Shown here piece by piece: positions 7,593-14,637 of a stretch of 15,392 nucleotides of DNA. Positions within the stretch are counted from its first letter, which is position 1, and each line of letters begins with the position of its first letter. The stretch spans positions 1-15,392 of the forward strand of contig CAJTUG010000044.1 in the NCBI GenBank assembly GCA_910579605.1, written 5' to 3'. The notes beneath the pieces were generated by a model. That model saw only the letters and a program-made list of their open reading frames with translations, did not search any database and was not told the origin of the DNA. Source of the stretch: an uncultured Muribaculaceae bacterium (GTDB lineage: Bacteria > Bacteroidota > Bacteroidia > Bacteroidales > Muribaculaceae). The translations under genes and the position numbers were made by a program.

Positions 7593-8281
7593 TCTAAATA
7601 AAATTCAGCTAATTTAATGTCGCCCGGATGGGTGATTTTTATATTGTGTTTGTCTCCTTCAACTCCAATCACGTCGAGGTTTGGTATTTTCGCGGCCATG
7701 GTGGCATCGTCGGTAGCTGTGAGGTTCCCGATGAAATTAGCATATGCGAATTTTATGATAAAAGAATTGAAACCCTGTGGCGTCTGTACTAATTTATAAT
7801 CGCTGCGGTTACGAGGCAGCAATGCTGTGCCGAATTTTTCCATTATGGAGTCGGTTAAGTCTAATACCGGTACAACTGCTTTGGCTCCCTTACGGAGTCT
7901 ATCGACGACCCTAAGAATTAGTTCTTTGTTGACCAACGGGCGTGCGCCATCGTGAATGAGGATATATTCTGTTTGGTTGCTGTCTATGTTGCTAAGAGCA
8001 TTTCTGACAGATGCGCCTCTTGTATCGCCTCCTACTACAATTTGTGGAGATATGTAGTTGTTGTCGCTACAAAGTTTTTCCCAGAAATCTAAATCGTTAC
8101 TTGAAAGGACAAGGAGGATATTTGCCCCGGGTAATGCTTCTCTAAAAGCGTCGATAGTTCTGCAAAGTATAATTTTATTGTCTAACGGCAGAAATTGTTT
8201 AGGTAAATTGCCGCCGTAGCGCCTGCCGCTTCCGGCAGCCACTACGACGACGCTTATCTTATTGTTATTTTCCATTACCAT
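7580..8281 (-). CDS. ispD: 2-C-methyl-D-erythritol 4-phosphate cytidylyltransferase IspD
   Basis: Third enzyme of the MEP isoprenoid pathway; it joins CTP and methylerythritol phosphate to give CDP-ME in the cytoplasm. At 233 residues it has the usual length. Motifs: the nucleotide loop AAGSGRRYG at 15-23 with K28 in PKQF, GGDTRGASVRNAL near 84-96, HDGARP at 110-115, TPQGF at 167-171, TDDA at 190-193 and NIKITHPGD at 213-221. Two starts are possible: ATG at 8281, seven bases inside glyA, or ATG at 8275, which shares a base with the glyA stop as TAATG. They differ by two residues; the longer is given. The 3' end overlaps recG by 13 bases. The neighbours are functionally unrelated, so this is co-transcription rather than a pathway operon. 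Confidence 0.96.
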   Translation of the reverse strand: MVMENNNKISVVVVAAGSGRRYGGNLPKQFLPLDNKIILCRTIDAFREALPGANILLVLSSNDLDFWEKLCSDNNYISPQIVVGGDTRGASVRNALSNIDSNQTEYILIHDGARPLVNKELILRVVDRLRKGAKAVVPVLDLTDSIMEKFGTALLPRNRSDYKLVQTPQGFNSFIIKFAYANFIGNLTATDDATMAAKIPNLDVIGVEGDKHNIKITHPGDIKLAEFYLECSH

Positions 8282-9555
8282 GCAAAGATGGGGCGGTCGG
8301 ACATGAGTTGGTTTACTTTTTTCCTTACGTTTTCTATTGTTTCTGGTGATTCGGGTGCTTTTAGAACGGTGTCGATTAGTTCTACGATCATGCCCATTTC
8401 TCCTTCGCTCATACCGCGCGTTGTTATGGCTGGTGTTCCGAGGCGTATACCGGAAGTGAGGAATGGAGAGCGGCTGTCGAATGGCACCATGTTTTTATTT
8501 GCTGTGATATGTGCTTGTACAAGAACTCGTTCTGCCACTTTTCCTGTCAATTCAGGGAATTTAGAACGTAAATCAACAAGTATGCAATGGTTATCTGTTC
8601 CTCCAGATATAATGTTGTACCCCATGTCTACTAAAGCCTTGGCCATGGCAGCGGCATTTGATTTCACTTTCTTTTGATAGTCTGTGAATTCGGGTTGAAG
8701 AGCTTCGTGGAACGCTACGGCCTTAGCTGCGATCACATGTTCAAGAGGACCTCCTTGTACACCAGGGAAAACAGCGGAGTCAAGCAATTGCGACATCATG
8801 CGGATTTCGCCTTTCGGGCTTTTTTTGCCCCAGGGGTTTTCAAAATCTTTGCCCATGAGTATTACACCTCCACGTGGACCACGTAGTGTTTTGTGAGTCG
8901 TAGAAGTTACGATATGGGCATAAGGCAATGGGTTTTCCAACAAACCTGCAGCAATGAGTCCTGCAGGATGTGCCATATCAACCATAAAGATTGCGCCAAT
9001 TTCATCGGCAACTTTTCGCATACGTGCATAGTCCCACTCACGTGTATAAGCGCTCGCACCGCCAATAATTAATTTTGGACGTTCGCGCAAACATGTTTCT
9101 TCAAATGCATCATAATCTACTCGACCTGTTTGTGCATCTACATTGTATTCTAAAGCTTGGAAAACTAAACCGGAGAAATTGACAGGACTTCCATGGCTGA
9201 GATGACCACCATGGCTCAAGTTGAGGCCAATGAATTTATCTCCTGGTTTCATGCATGCCATGAATACAGCCATATTTGCTTGAGCGCCGGAGTGTGGTTG
9301 TACATTAGCATATTCTGCGCCAAAAAGACGTTTAACTCTTTCAATGGCAAGAGACTCAACTTGATCTACAACTTGGCAGCCCCCATAATACCTTTTACCA
9401 GGATAGCCTTCGGCATACTTGTTTGTAAGGCACGATCCCATGGCACGCATAACGTCGTCGCTGACGTAATTCTCTGAAGCGATAAGTTCGATTCCGTCTT
9501 TTTGACGGCGGTATTCGGCATCTATAAGCTCGAATATTGCGTTGTCTTTGAGCAT
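8275..9555 (-). CDS. glyA: Serine hydroxymethyltransferase GlyA
   Basis: PLP enzyme that converts serine and tetrahydrofolate into glycine and 5,10-methylene-THF, the main source of one-carbon units for thymidylate and purines. The 426 residues fit bacterial SHMT. The PLP lysine is K222 in STTHKTLRGPRGG. D193 and H196 in VDMAH form the cofactor pocket, and the N-terminal ELIASEN (23-29) and YAEGYPGKRYYGG (47-59) are folate/dimer-interface signatures. The start is the ATG at 9555, 21 bases after the flavin reductase stop, a gap that contains the small palindrome CTAATATTAG. It overlaps ispD at its 3' end. One-carbon supply fits pyrimidine synthesis upstream (pyrB, pyrI), which may be why these genes share a transcript. 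Confidence 0.98.
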   Translation of the reverse strand: MLKDNAIFELIDAEYRRQKDGIELIASENYVSDDVMRAMGSCLTNKYAEGYPGKRYYGGCQVVDQVESLAIERVKRLFGAEYANVQPHSGAQANMAVFMACMKPGDKFIGLNLSHGGHLSHGSPVNFSGLVFQALEYNVDAQTGRVDYDAFEETCLRERPKLIIGGASAYTREWDYARMRKVADEIGAIFMVDMAHPAGLIAAGLLENPLPYAHIVTSTTHKTLRGPRGGVILMGKDFENPWGKKSPKGEIRMMSQLLDSAVFPGVQGGPLEHVIAAKAVAFHEALQPEFTDYQKKVKSNAAAMAKALVDMGYNIISGGTDNHCILVDLRSKFPELTGKVAERVLVQAHITANKNMVPFDSRSPFLTSGIRLGTPAITTRGMSEGEMGMIVELIDTVLKAPESPETIENVRKKVNQLMSDRPIFAW

Positions 9556-9576
9556 AAATATGATAGCTAATATTAG

Positions 9577-10143
9577 TTATTTAGTCTTTTTTTGAACAGA
9601 AAACCCAAATTTCCCTATATAATTGCCTAAAGAGTAGTAGCCTCCATGGCTATAAGCTAAAAGGCCGGCAGCCTGTAGGTCAAAACGGCCTGTAGAATGA
9701 TCCATATACTTTTCGTCGGCGAGAACATTTACGACTTCAGCAATAAACATGTCATGACTGCCTAAAGGAAGAATGCTTTTAACTCTGCACTCCAAAGAAA
9801 TAGGCGCTTCTTCTACAGCTGGGCACTCTACCGCAACGCCATTTAGACGGTGCAATTTACATGCTTCCCACTTGTCTGTGTCACGGCCCGATTTCACGCC
9901 ACAGAAATCTGTGGCGTTGGCCATGTCTGTGGTTGTGAGGTTGATGGTGAACTGCATGTTGGTTTTGATAATGTCGTAGGAGTATCGTTCCGGACGGATA
10001 GAAACATAAACCATGGCCGGGTTAGTGCAAATAGTCCCAGTCCACGCAGCAGTCATGAGATTATTGTTTTCTCTGTTGCCGCAACTAACTAAAACTGCAG
10101 GGAGCGGATATACGAGAGTCCCGGGTTTCCAATTCTGTTTCAT
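9577..10143 (-). CDS. Flavin reductase-like domain protein (FMN-binding)
   Basis: A 188-residue protein of the flavin reductase-like family with an FMN-binding split-barrel fold. Family signatures are TAAWTGTICTNPAMVYVSIR at 31-50, with RPERYSYDII (50-59) continuing it, and GSHDMFIAEVVNV at 128-140, the strand near the flavin site. Such proteins usually use NAD(P)H to reduce flavin or act as small electron-transfer flavoproteins. The substrate cannot be read from sequence; no monooxygenase partner gene is nearby. It starts 6 bases after the pyrI stop and ends 21 bases before glyA, so it belongs to the same transcript. Five cysteines (21, 39, 81, 95, 107, plus one at 119 making six in all) give no recognisable metal-binding spacing. 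The family assignment is firm and the physiological role unknown. Confidence 0.9.
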   Translation of the reverse strand: MKQNWKPGTLVYPLPAVLVSCGNRENNNLMTAAWTGTICTNPAMVYVSIRPERYSYDIIKTNMQFTINLTTTDMANATDFCGVKSGRDTDKWEACKLHRLNGVAVECPAVEEAPISLECRVKSILPLGSHDMFIAEVVNVLADEKYMDHSTGRFDLQAAGLLAYSHGGYYSLGNYIGKFGFSVQKKTK

Positions 10144-10149
10144 CTGAAT

Positions 10150-10611
10150 TTACTTGATTTCTGCATCCTTTCCGCTAACAGTATGATTACAATAGTCGCA
10201 ACGGAGCCCTACATTATTTTTATTAACGACTATGAATCTGGTGGTCATTGGTTCGTTGTTGGTAATGCACTTAGGGTTAGAACAAGTCACAATCCCTGAA
10301 ATCATGTCGGGGAGTTCAACTTGTCGTTTGTCTACAACTTCATAATCGCGTATGGTGTTTACCACAGCAGACGGGGCTATTATGGCAATACGATTGAGTT
10401 CTTCTTTTGTAAACTCTTTGTCGGCTACTTTGATGATGCCTTTCTTGCCTATTCTACGGCTTTCAAGATTATTGCCAATTGTAACTGCGCTTTCGAGGGA
10501 TTCAAGCCCTAAAATTCTAACAGCACGGTACAAAGCTCCGGTGGGGATGTGGTCTATAACTGTGCCGTTTCGCAAAGCAGCAACTGCAAGTTCTTTTTTA
10601 TCGCTTGTCAT
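10150..10611 (-). CDS. pyrI: Aspartate carbamoyltransferase regulatory chain PyrI
   Basis: Regulatory subunit of class B aspartate transcarbamoylase; it binds CTP/ATP and holds catalytic trimers together through a zinc domain. The 153 residues equal the E. coli length. The N-terminal allosteric domain (about 1-100) contains NGTVIDHIPTG at 15-25, whose Asp and Lys/His surroundings form the nucleotide site. The C-terminal zinc domain has all four ligands: C110, C115, C138 and C141, in the pattern C-x4-C-x22-C-x2-C. The start lies 14 bases inside pyrB, consistent with coupled synthesis of the two chains. Feedback control of the enzyme by CTP is inferred from the family. Confidence 0.97.
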   Translation of the reverse strand: MTSDKKELAVAALRNGTVIDHIPTGALYRAVRILGLESLESAVTIGNNLESRRIGKKGIIKVADKEFTKEELNRIAIIAPSAVVNTIRDYEVVDKRQVELPDMISGIVTCSNPKCITNNEPMTTRFIVVNKNNVGLRCDYCNHTVSGKDAEIK

Positions 10612-11530
10612 GGTTGGGGATATCTATTTGGAGGGCTTTTGTGATTATTGCTTGGCGGGCAAAAACGCCGTTTCTGGCTTGTTCAAAATAATATGCCTTG
10701 GGGTTGTCGTCTACATCTGGGTTTATTTCATTTACCCTTGGTAGAGGGTGAAGGATTCTCATAGAGGGTTTTGACACGTCGAGCATGGAGTTTCTTAGAG
10801 TATATAGGTTTTTAACCTTTTCATATTCCATTACATCGGAGAAACGTTCGCGCTGAACTCTTGTCATATATATGATATCGCTTTGGGCTATTACTTGAGG
10901 CGAGAAATCGGTGTGCTCGCTATATTCTATGCCTTCGGCTTCACATATTTTCCTGTATTCTTCGGGCATTCTCAACTCAGGACATGAGACGAAACGGAAT
11001 TTAGGTCGGAAATGTCTCATTGCCATTAGAAGGCTATGGACTGTGCGGCCGTATTTAAGATCTCCTACCATAGTAATGGTTAGATTATCCAATGTCCCTT
11101 GAGTTTTTAATATAGAGTAAAGGTCAAGCATAGTTTGTGAAGGATGCTGGTTTGCACCGTCGCCGGCATTAACGATGGGGACATCGGTGACTTCTGTTGC
11201 ATATTTAGCCGCTCCTTCGAGATGGTGGCGCATTACTATTAGATCGGCATAATTGCTCACCATTTTAATGGTGTCTTTGAGGGTCTCTCCCTTGGATGTG
11301 CTGGACGTTGACGCATCGGAAAAACCAATAACTCTTCCGCCGAGTCTGTTTACTGCTGTTTCAAAACTTAGGCGGGTTCGCGTCGACGGCTCAAAAAAGA
11401 GCGTCGCCACGACCCGCCCGTCTAAAAGTTTGCTGTTTGGGTGTTCCTCGAAATATTTTGCACGACTAAGAAGCTCAAGCATGTCTTCTTTTGTTATGTC
11501 TGAAATCGACACGAAACTATTGCTGTTCAT
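10598..11530 (-). CDS. pyrB: Aspartate carbamoyltransferase catalytic chain PyrB
   Basis: Catalyses carbamoyl phosphate plus aspartate to N-carbamoylaspartate, the committed step of pyrimidine synthesis. The 310 residues are typical. The carbamoyl-phosphate loop FFEPSTRTR (45-53, S49-T50-R51-T52-R53) is intact. So are S79-K80 of the mobile 80s loop contributed by the neighbouring subunit, H129-P130-S131-Q132 of the HPxQ motif, and the aspartate-binding 240s-loop region with R/Q residues near HPLPRVNEI, about residue 260. It is the first gene of the long minus-strand cluster, with a leader of only about 40 nt after the predicted transcription start. That is too short for an E. coli-style pyrBI attenuator with leader peptide and terminator. 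Confidence 0.98.
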   Translation of the reverse strand: MNSNSFVSISDITKEDMLELLSRAKYFEEHPNSKLLDGRVVATLFFEPSTRTRLSFETAVNRLGGRVIGFSDASTSSTSKGETLKDTIKMVSNYADLIVMRHHLEGAAKYATEVTDVPIVNAGDGANQHPSQTMLDLYSILKTQGTLDNLTITMVGDLKYGRTVHSLLMAMRHFRPKFRFVSCPELRMPEEYRKICEAEGIEYSEHTDFSPQVIAQSDIIYMTRVQRERFSDVMEYEKVKNLYTLRNSMLDVSKPSMRILHPLPRVNEINPDVDDNPKAYYFEQARNGVFARQAIITKALQIDIPNHDKR

Positions 11531-11575
11531 CGCCCGTAAGAATTGGGGTTAATAATTGTTTTGATGAGTTGCGTG

Positions 11576-11607
11576 CAAAGTTACTATCTTTTTTATAAGT
11601 TGCCAAA
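11576..11607 (-). promoter_or_regulatory. Bacteroidota-type promoter for the pyrB-recG cluster
   Basis: On the minus strand TAACTTTG (11583-11576) matches TAnnTTTG exactly, and TTTG (11607-11604) lies 20 nt upstream. Transcription would begin near 11570, about 40 nt before the pyrB ATG. It faces away from the ftsX promoter in the same gap. Confidence 0.72.
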
Positions 11608-11684
11608 TTTTTGAGGTCGCTATGTGAGTATTAAGTTTTGAATAATATTTTAACGTGCATGTTTGTGATTTTTTGTAAAAAATA

Positions 11685-11716
11685 TTTGGATATCTTGCGT
11701 GAAAATGTTAAATTTG
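11685..11716 (+). promoter_or_regulatory. Bacteroidota-type promoter for the ftsX cluster
   Basis: TTTG (11685-11688), a 20-nt spacer and TAAATTTG (11709-11716) match the Bacteroidota -33/-7 pattern exactly. Transcription would begin near 11722, about 37 nt before the ftsX ATG. The leader contains the GC-rich palindrome GCGGCCGC (11740-11747). Confidence 0.72.
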
Positions 11717-11758
11717 CACGAATTTAGGTGTCGTGTGTAGCGGCCGCCTATACCTTTT

Positions 11759-12634
11759 ATGATAAAGCGTCACATAAAACATATATCTACTTTCGGGTCG
11801 CGGATGACAGCCCTAATAAGCGTGGGTCTCATGCTTTTGCTCCTTGGTGTTGCTGCTATTACGGCTGCGACGGCAAGAAACATTTCCGATGGCATTCGTT
11901 CTGATTTCGGATTTGTAGTGATAATGGATCGTGATTGCTCTCAAGAAAGCGTAATGGCAATGAAAACCTTGCTGTTGCGTTCGGATTATGTGGAAAGGTT
12001 TACATTCACGTCTAAAGATGACATATTGGAACAGGAAAGCCAAGAAATGGGACAGGATATATCTTCGCTCATTGAAATTAATCCTTATGCATCGGAGTTT
12101 AATGTAAAAGTTAAGCCGGCATATTCTAATGCAGACAGCATTGCCGTCTTTACTCAATTTGTGGAATTGTCTCCTGAAGTGTCGGAAATTATAGTAGAGT
12201 CAGATATTATTAAAGATGTTGACATGGCTCTTGAGCGAATTCGGAATGTTCTTTTAATTGTGGTTTTTGTTCTATTCCTCATTTCAGTAGTCTTGATAAA
12301 TAATACTGTGAGTTTGTCTATCTACAGCAGGCGCTTCATCATTCATACTATGCGTCTTGTAGGAGCTACTGCTAATTTTATCAGGTGGCCCTTTGTTAAA
12401 GCCGGTTGTATAAACGGATTCATTTCGGCTACAATAGCCATTTTAGTACTATCAGGGATAAGATTGTATCTTCCGTCTGTGGATCCGGTTTTTGCCATAT
12501 ATCTCCCATGGGTACATATGGCAGTGTTATTTATAATTATAATTATATTGGGGGTAGCTCTATGTGCTTTTACGGCAGCATTTGCGGCAAGTCGGCACCT
12601 TAGAGCTACATACGACGAAATGTTTCTCAAGTAA
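11759..12634 (+). CDS. ftsX: Cell division ABC transporter permease-like protein FtsX
   Basis: Membrane subunit of FtsEX, a type VII ABC system that does not transport but drives periplasmic peptidoglycan hydrolases at the division site. The 291 residues show the FtsX plan: cytoplasmic N-terminus, membrane segment 1 (about 16-36), a periplasmic domain (about 40-160), then segments 2-4 (about 162-182, 212-236, 250-274). The cytoplasmic stretch NTVSLSIYSRRFIIHTMRLV (182-201) is the family signature that contacts FtsE. No ftsE lies beside it; in many other phyla ftsE immediately precedes ftsX. The start is the ATG at 11759, without a Shine-Dalgarno. It heads the cluster with DUF3098, uppP, truB and queA. 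Confidence 0.93.
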   Translation: MIKRHIKHISTFGSRMTALISVGLMLLLLGVAAITAATARNISDGIRSDFGFVVIMDRDCSQESVMAMKTLLLRSDYVERFTFTSKDDILEQESQEMGQDISSLIEINPYASEFNVKVKPAYSNADSIAVFTQFVELSPEVSEIIVESDIIKDVDMALERIRNVLLIVVFVLFLISVVLINNTVSLSIYSRRFIIHTMRLVGATANFIRWPFVKAGCINGFISATIAILVLSGIRLYLPSVDPVFAIYLPWVHMAVLFIIIIILGVALCAFTAAFAASRHLRATYDEMFLK

Positions 12635-12661
12635 AAAGATAAAAGATATTTTTCATTAAAT

Positions 12662-12949
12662 ATGGAAAAAAACGACAGCAAAATAGTTCAACAATCTTTG
12701 GCGGAATCACCAACACATAATATGCCTTTGCAAAAAGGTAATTTTATCGGCATGGCGATTGCTGGAGTCCTGATTGTTTTAGGCTTTTTATTGATGTTGG
12801 GTTCAAGCACAACGTCAGAGGGGTTCAATCCGGATATTTTCAGTTTTAGAAGAATCGTTTTAGGCCCCGCAATTACTTTTATTGGTTTTGTTCTTATGGC
12901 TGTTGCCATAATCATTGACCCTCAAAAATTTATCAGGAAAAATAAATGA
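12662..12949 (+). CDS. DUF3098 small membrane protein
   Basis: A 95-residue protein of unknown function matching the DUF3098 family as I remember it. It has a polar N-terminal tail (about 1-27), membrane segment 1 at about 28-47, a short loop with FNPDIFSFRRIVLGP (55-69), membrane segment 2 at about 68-88, and a basic C-terminus (RKNK). The NPDIFSFRRI loop is the most conserved-looking part. The positive ends suggest both termini are cytoplasmic with the loop outside. It lies 27 bases after ftsX and 80 bases before uppP, all on one strand, which points to a job in division or cell-wall precursor handling; this is inference from position only. No catalytic motif is visible. Confidence 0.85.
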   Translation: MEKNDSKIVQQSLAESPTHNMPLQKGNFIGMAIAGVLIVLGFLLMLGSSTTSEGFNPDIFSFRRIVLGPAITFIGFVLMAVAIIIDPQKFIRKNK

Positions 12950-13029
12950 TATAAGAAGCGTATTTAAACCACCTGTATTGTGCACTTTTACGGGTAATAT
13001 GTTTTTCTATGTAAAATAATATTTAGATA

Positions 13030-13887
13030 ATGGATACACTTGACGCCCTTATCCTTGGTATAGTACAAGGCTTAGCAGAATATTTGCCGATCAGTTCTTC
13101 CGGTCATTTGGAGATTTTTCGTGAGATATTGGGCTTGGATTTAACAGGAGCAGAATCTCTTGAGTTTGATGTTATGCTCCACGTAGCAACGGTTTTAAGT
13201 ACGATAGTAGTTTTGTGGCGAGAATTTTTGCCTCTTTGTACATCGTTCTTCACATTTAAGCGGGATGATAATTTTTATTATGTGTGCAAGATTTTAGTGT
13301 CGTGCATACCGGTAGCAATCGTTGGATTATTATTCAAAGAAACAATAGAAGGTTTCTTTGGCCAAGATCTCACGTTGGTGGGCTTTTGTCTTCTTGTTAC
13401 AGCTTTGTTGCTCTCGTTTTCGTATTTCTTCCGTACGCGTCCTCTTGAGAAAAATAAACTTACGGGTAAAGTATACCGTCCTCGTGATATTACATTCCTT
13501 GACGCTTTCATAATAGGATGTTCGCAAGCAATAGCAGTACTTCCCGGGCTATCACGTTCTGGTACTACTATAGCTACAGGTATAATAATAGGCGATAAAC
13601 GAGAAAAAGTAGCAAAGTTCTCATTCTTCATGGTAATAATACCTATTCTTGGCGAAGCACTTCTTGATATTAAGCATATGCTTGAGCCTGTAGATGCCGA
13701 GGCGCTTTCTCAAACTGCAATAGGTGTTATACCGATGTTAGTAGGGTTCGTGGCTTCATTTATTGTGGGATGTCTTGCTTGTAAATGGATGCTCAATATA
13801 GTGAACAAGGGTAAACTTGTATGGTTTGCTGTGTATTGCTTGATAGTAGGTGCGATTTGCATTGCCAAAGGTTATAATTTGTTTTAA
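13030..13887 (+). CDS. uppP: Undecaprenyl-diphosphatase UppP (BacA)
   Basis: Integral membrane enzyme that removes a phosphate from undecaprenyl diphosphate, recycling the lipid carrier for peptidoglycan and other surface polymers; extra copies give bacitracin resistance in other bacteria. The 285 residues contain the two family active-site regions: QGLAEYLPISSSGHL at 13-27 (E17, S22-S24, H26) and LPGLSRSGTTIATG at 171-184 (R176, S177, G178). Around eight hydrophobic segments are visible. The usual family reading in the first motif is TEFLPVSSS; Ala and Tyr replace Thr and Phe. It is 80 bases after DUF3098, with no good promoter in that gap, and only 2 bases before truB, so it is probably co-transcribed with both. 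Confidence 0.97.
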   Translation: MDTLDALILGIVQGLAEYLPISSSGHLEIFREILGLDLTGAESLEFDVMLHVATVLSTIVVLWREFLPLCTSFFTFKRDDNFYYVCKILVSCIPVAIVGLLFKETIEGFFGQDLTLVGFCLLVTALLLSFSYFFRTRPLEKNKLTGKVYRPRDITFLDAFIIGCSQAIAVLPGLSRSGTTIATGIIIGDKREKVAKFSFFMVIIPILGEALLDIKHMLEPVDAEALSQTAIGVIPMLVGFVASFIVGCLACKWMLNIVNKGKLVWFAVYCLIVGAICIAKGYNLF

Positions 13888-13889
13888 CA

Positions 13890-14612
13890 ATGAATTTCTT
13901 AGACGGAGAAATTTTATATATTGACAAACCTCTCGGCTGGACTTCTTTTGATGCAGTTAAACGCATCAGGGGGGCACTTACCCGTCGGTTGAAGGTAAAG
14001 AAGATAAAAGTTGGCCATGCGGGGACTCTTGATCCTTTGGCAAGCGGTGTTATGATAATTTGTACCGGAAAAGCAACCAAACGGATTGACGAGTTGCAGG
14101 CAGGGGTAAAGGAGTACATAGCTACTGTGACTCTCGGAGCCACCACTCCTTCTTTTGACCTTGAAACTGAAATAGACGCCACTTATCCTACTGAGCATAT
14201 ATCCAAATTATTGGTTGAAGAAGCTCTCAAAAAATTTGTTGGCACTATAGAACAAGTCCCTCCGGCTTTTTCTGCATGTAAAATAGATGGCAAGAGAGCT
14301 TACGATCTTGCCCGAAAGGGTAAAGATGTAGATCTCAAGCCAAAGATTTTAGTAATAGACAGTATTGAACTTTTGGACTACGCCCAAAATCAAATAACTA
14401 TTAAAGTTGTATGCAGTAAAGGTACTTATATTCGCGCTCTTGCTCGCGATTTGGGTATTGCTCTGAACACCGGTGCGCATTTGTCGGCACTTAGGCGTAC
14501 TAAGGTGGGCGAAATTCGGATAGACGACTGCTTGTCAGTAGACCAATGCGCTGAGCTTATCAGGACGGTAGACATTGAAATGCCCGAAGACACTAATAAC
14601 GTAAAACATTAA
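13890..14612 (+). CDS. truB: tRNA pseudouridine(55) synthase TruB
   Basis: Makes pseudouridine 55 in the T-loop of tRNAs. The catalytic aspartate is D48 in GHAGTLDPLASG (42-53). Other family signatures are YIDKPLGWTSFDAV at 10-23, QVPPAFSACKIDGKRAYDLA at 122-141, SKGTYIRALARDLG at 176-189 and HLSALRRTKVG at 197-207. At 240 residues it is shorter than E. coli TruB (314) because it lacks the C-terminal PUA-like domain, as in many bacteria. The ATG lies 2 bases after the uppP stop, and queA follows after 25 bases, so two tRNA-modifying enzymes are grouped with envelope genes. Confidence 0.97.
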   Translation: MNFLDGEILYIDKPLGWTSFDAVKRIRGALTRRLKVKKIKVGHAGTLDPLASGVMIICTGKATKRIDELQAGVKEYIATVTLGATTPSFDLETEIDATYPTEHISKLLVEEALKKFVGTIEQVPPAFSACKIDGKRAYDLARKGKDVDLKPKILVIDSIELLDYAQNQITIKVVCSKGTYIRALARDLGIALNTGAHLSALRRTKVGEIRIDDCLSVDQCAELIRTVDIEMPEDTNNVKH

Positions 14613-14637
14613 TCTATAATATCTATAAGTTCCAATC

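Noticed and set aside
8223..8238. Six-bp GC stem with 4-nt loop near the start of ispD
   Set aside because: It falls on the Ala-Ala-Gly-Ser-Gly-Arg codons of the nucleotide-binding loop and is explained by coding sequence.
8288..8677. 129-codon plus-strand frame opposite glyA, and similar long antisense frames
   Set aside because: It is a shadow of the glyA coding strand; it has no recognisable domain, and the opposite frame is unambiguous SHMT.
9567..9576. Palindrome CTAATATTAG between the flavin reductase stop and the glyA start
   Set aside because: It is ten A/T-rich bases with no loop or second copy; chance is likely in such DNA, and no regulator is suggested.
11740..11747. GCGGCCGC palindrome in the ftsX leader
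   Set aside because: An isolated 8-base palindrome with no flanking symmetry or repeat; no function can be supported.
12950..13029. Possible promoter before uppP (TATGTTTT at 12998-13005, weak TTG upstream) and a 6-bp inverted repeat (12986-12991 with 13011-13016)
   Set aside because: The -7 element lacks its final G, the spacing to the upstream TTG is short, and the hairpin has only 6 A/T-rich pairs with a 19-nt loop. Neither is convincing.
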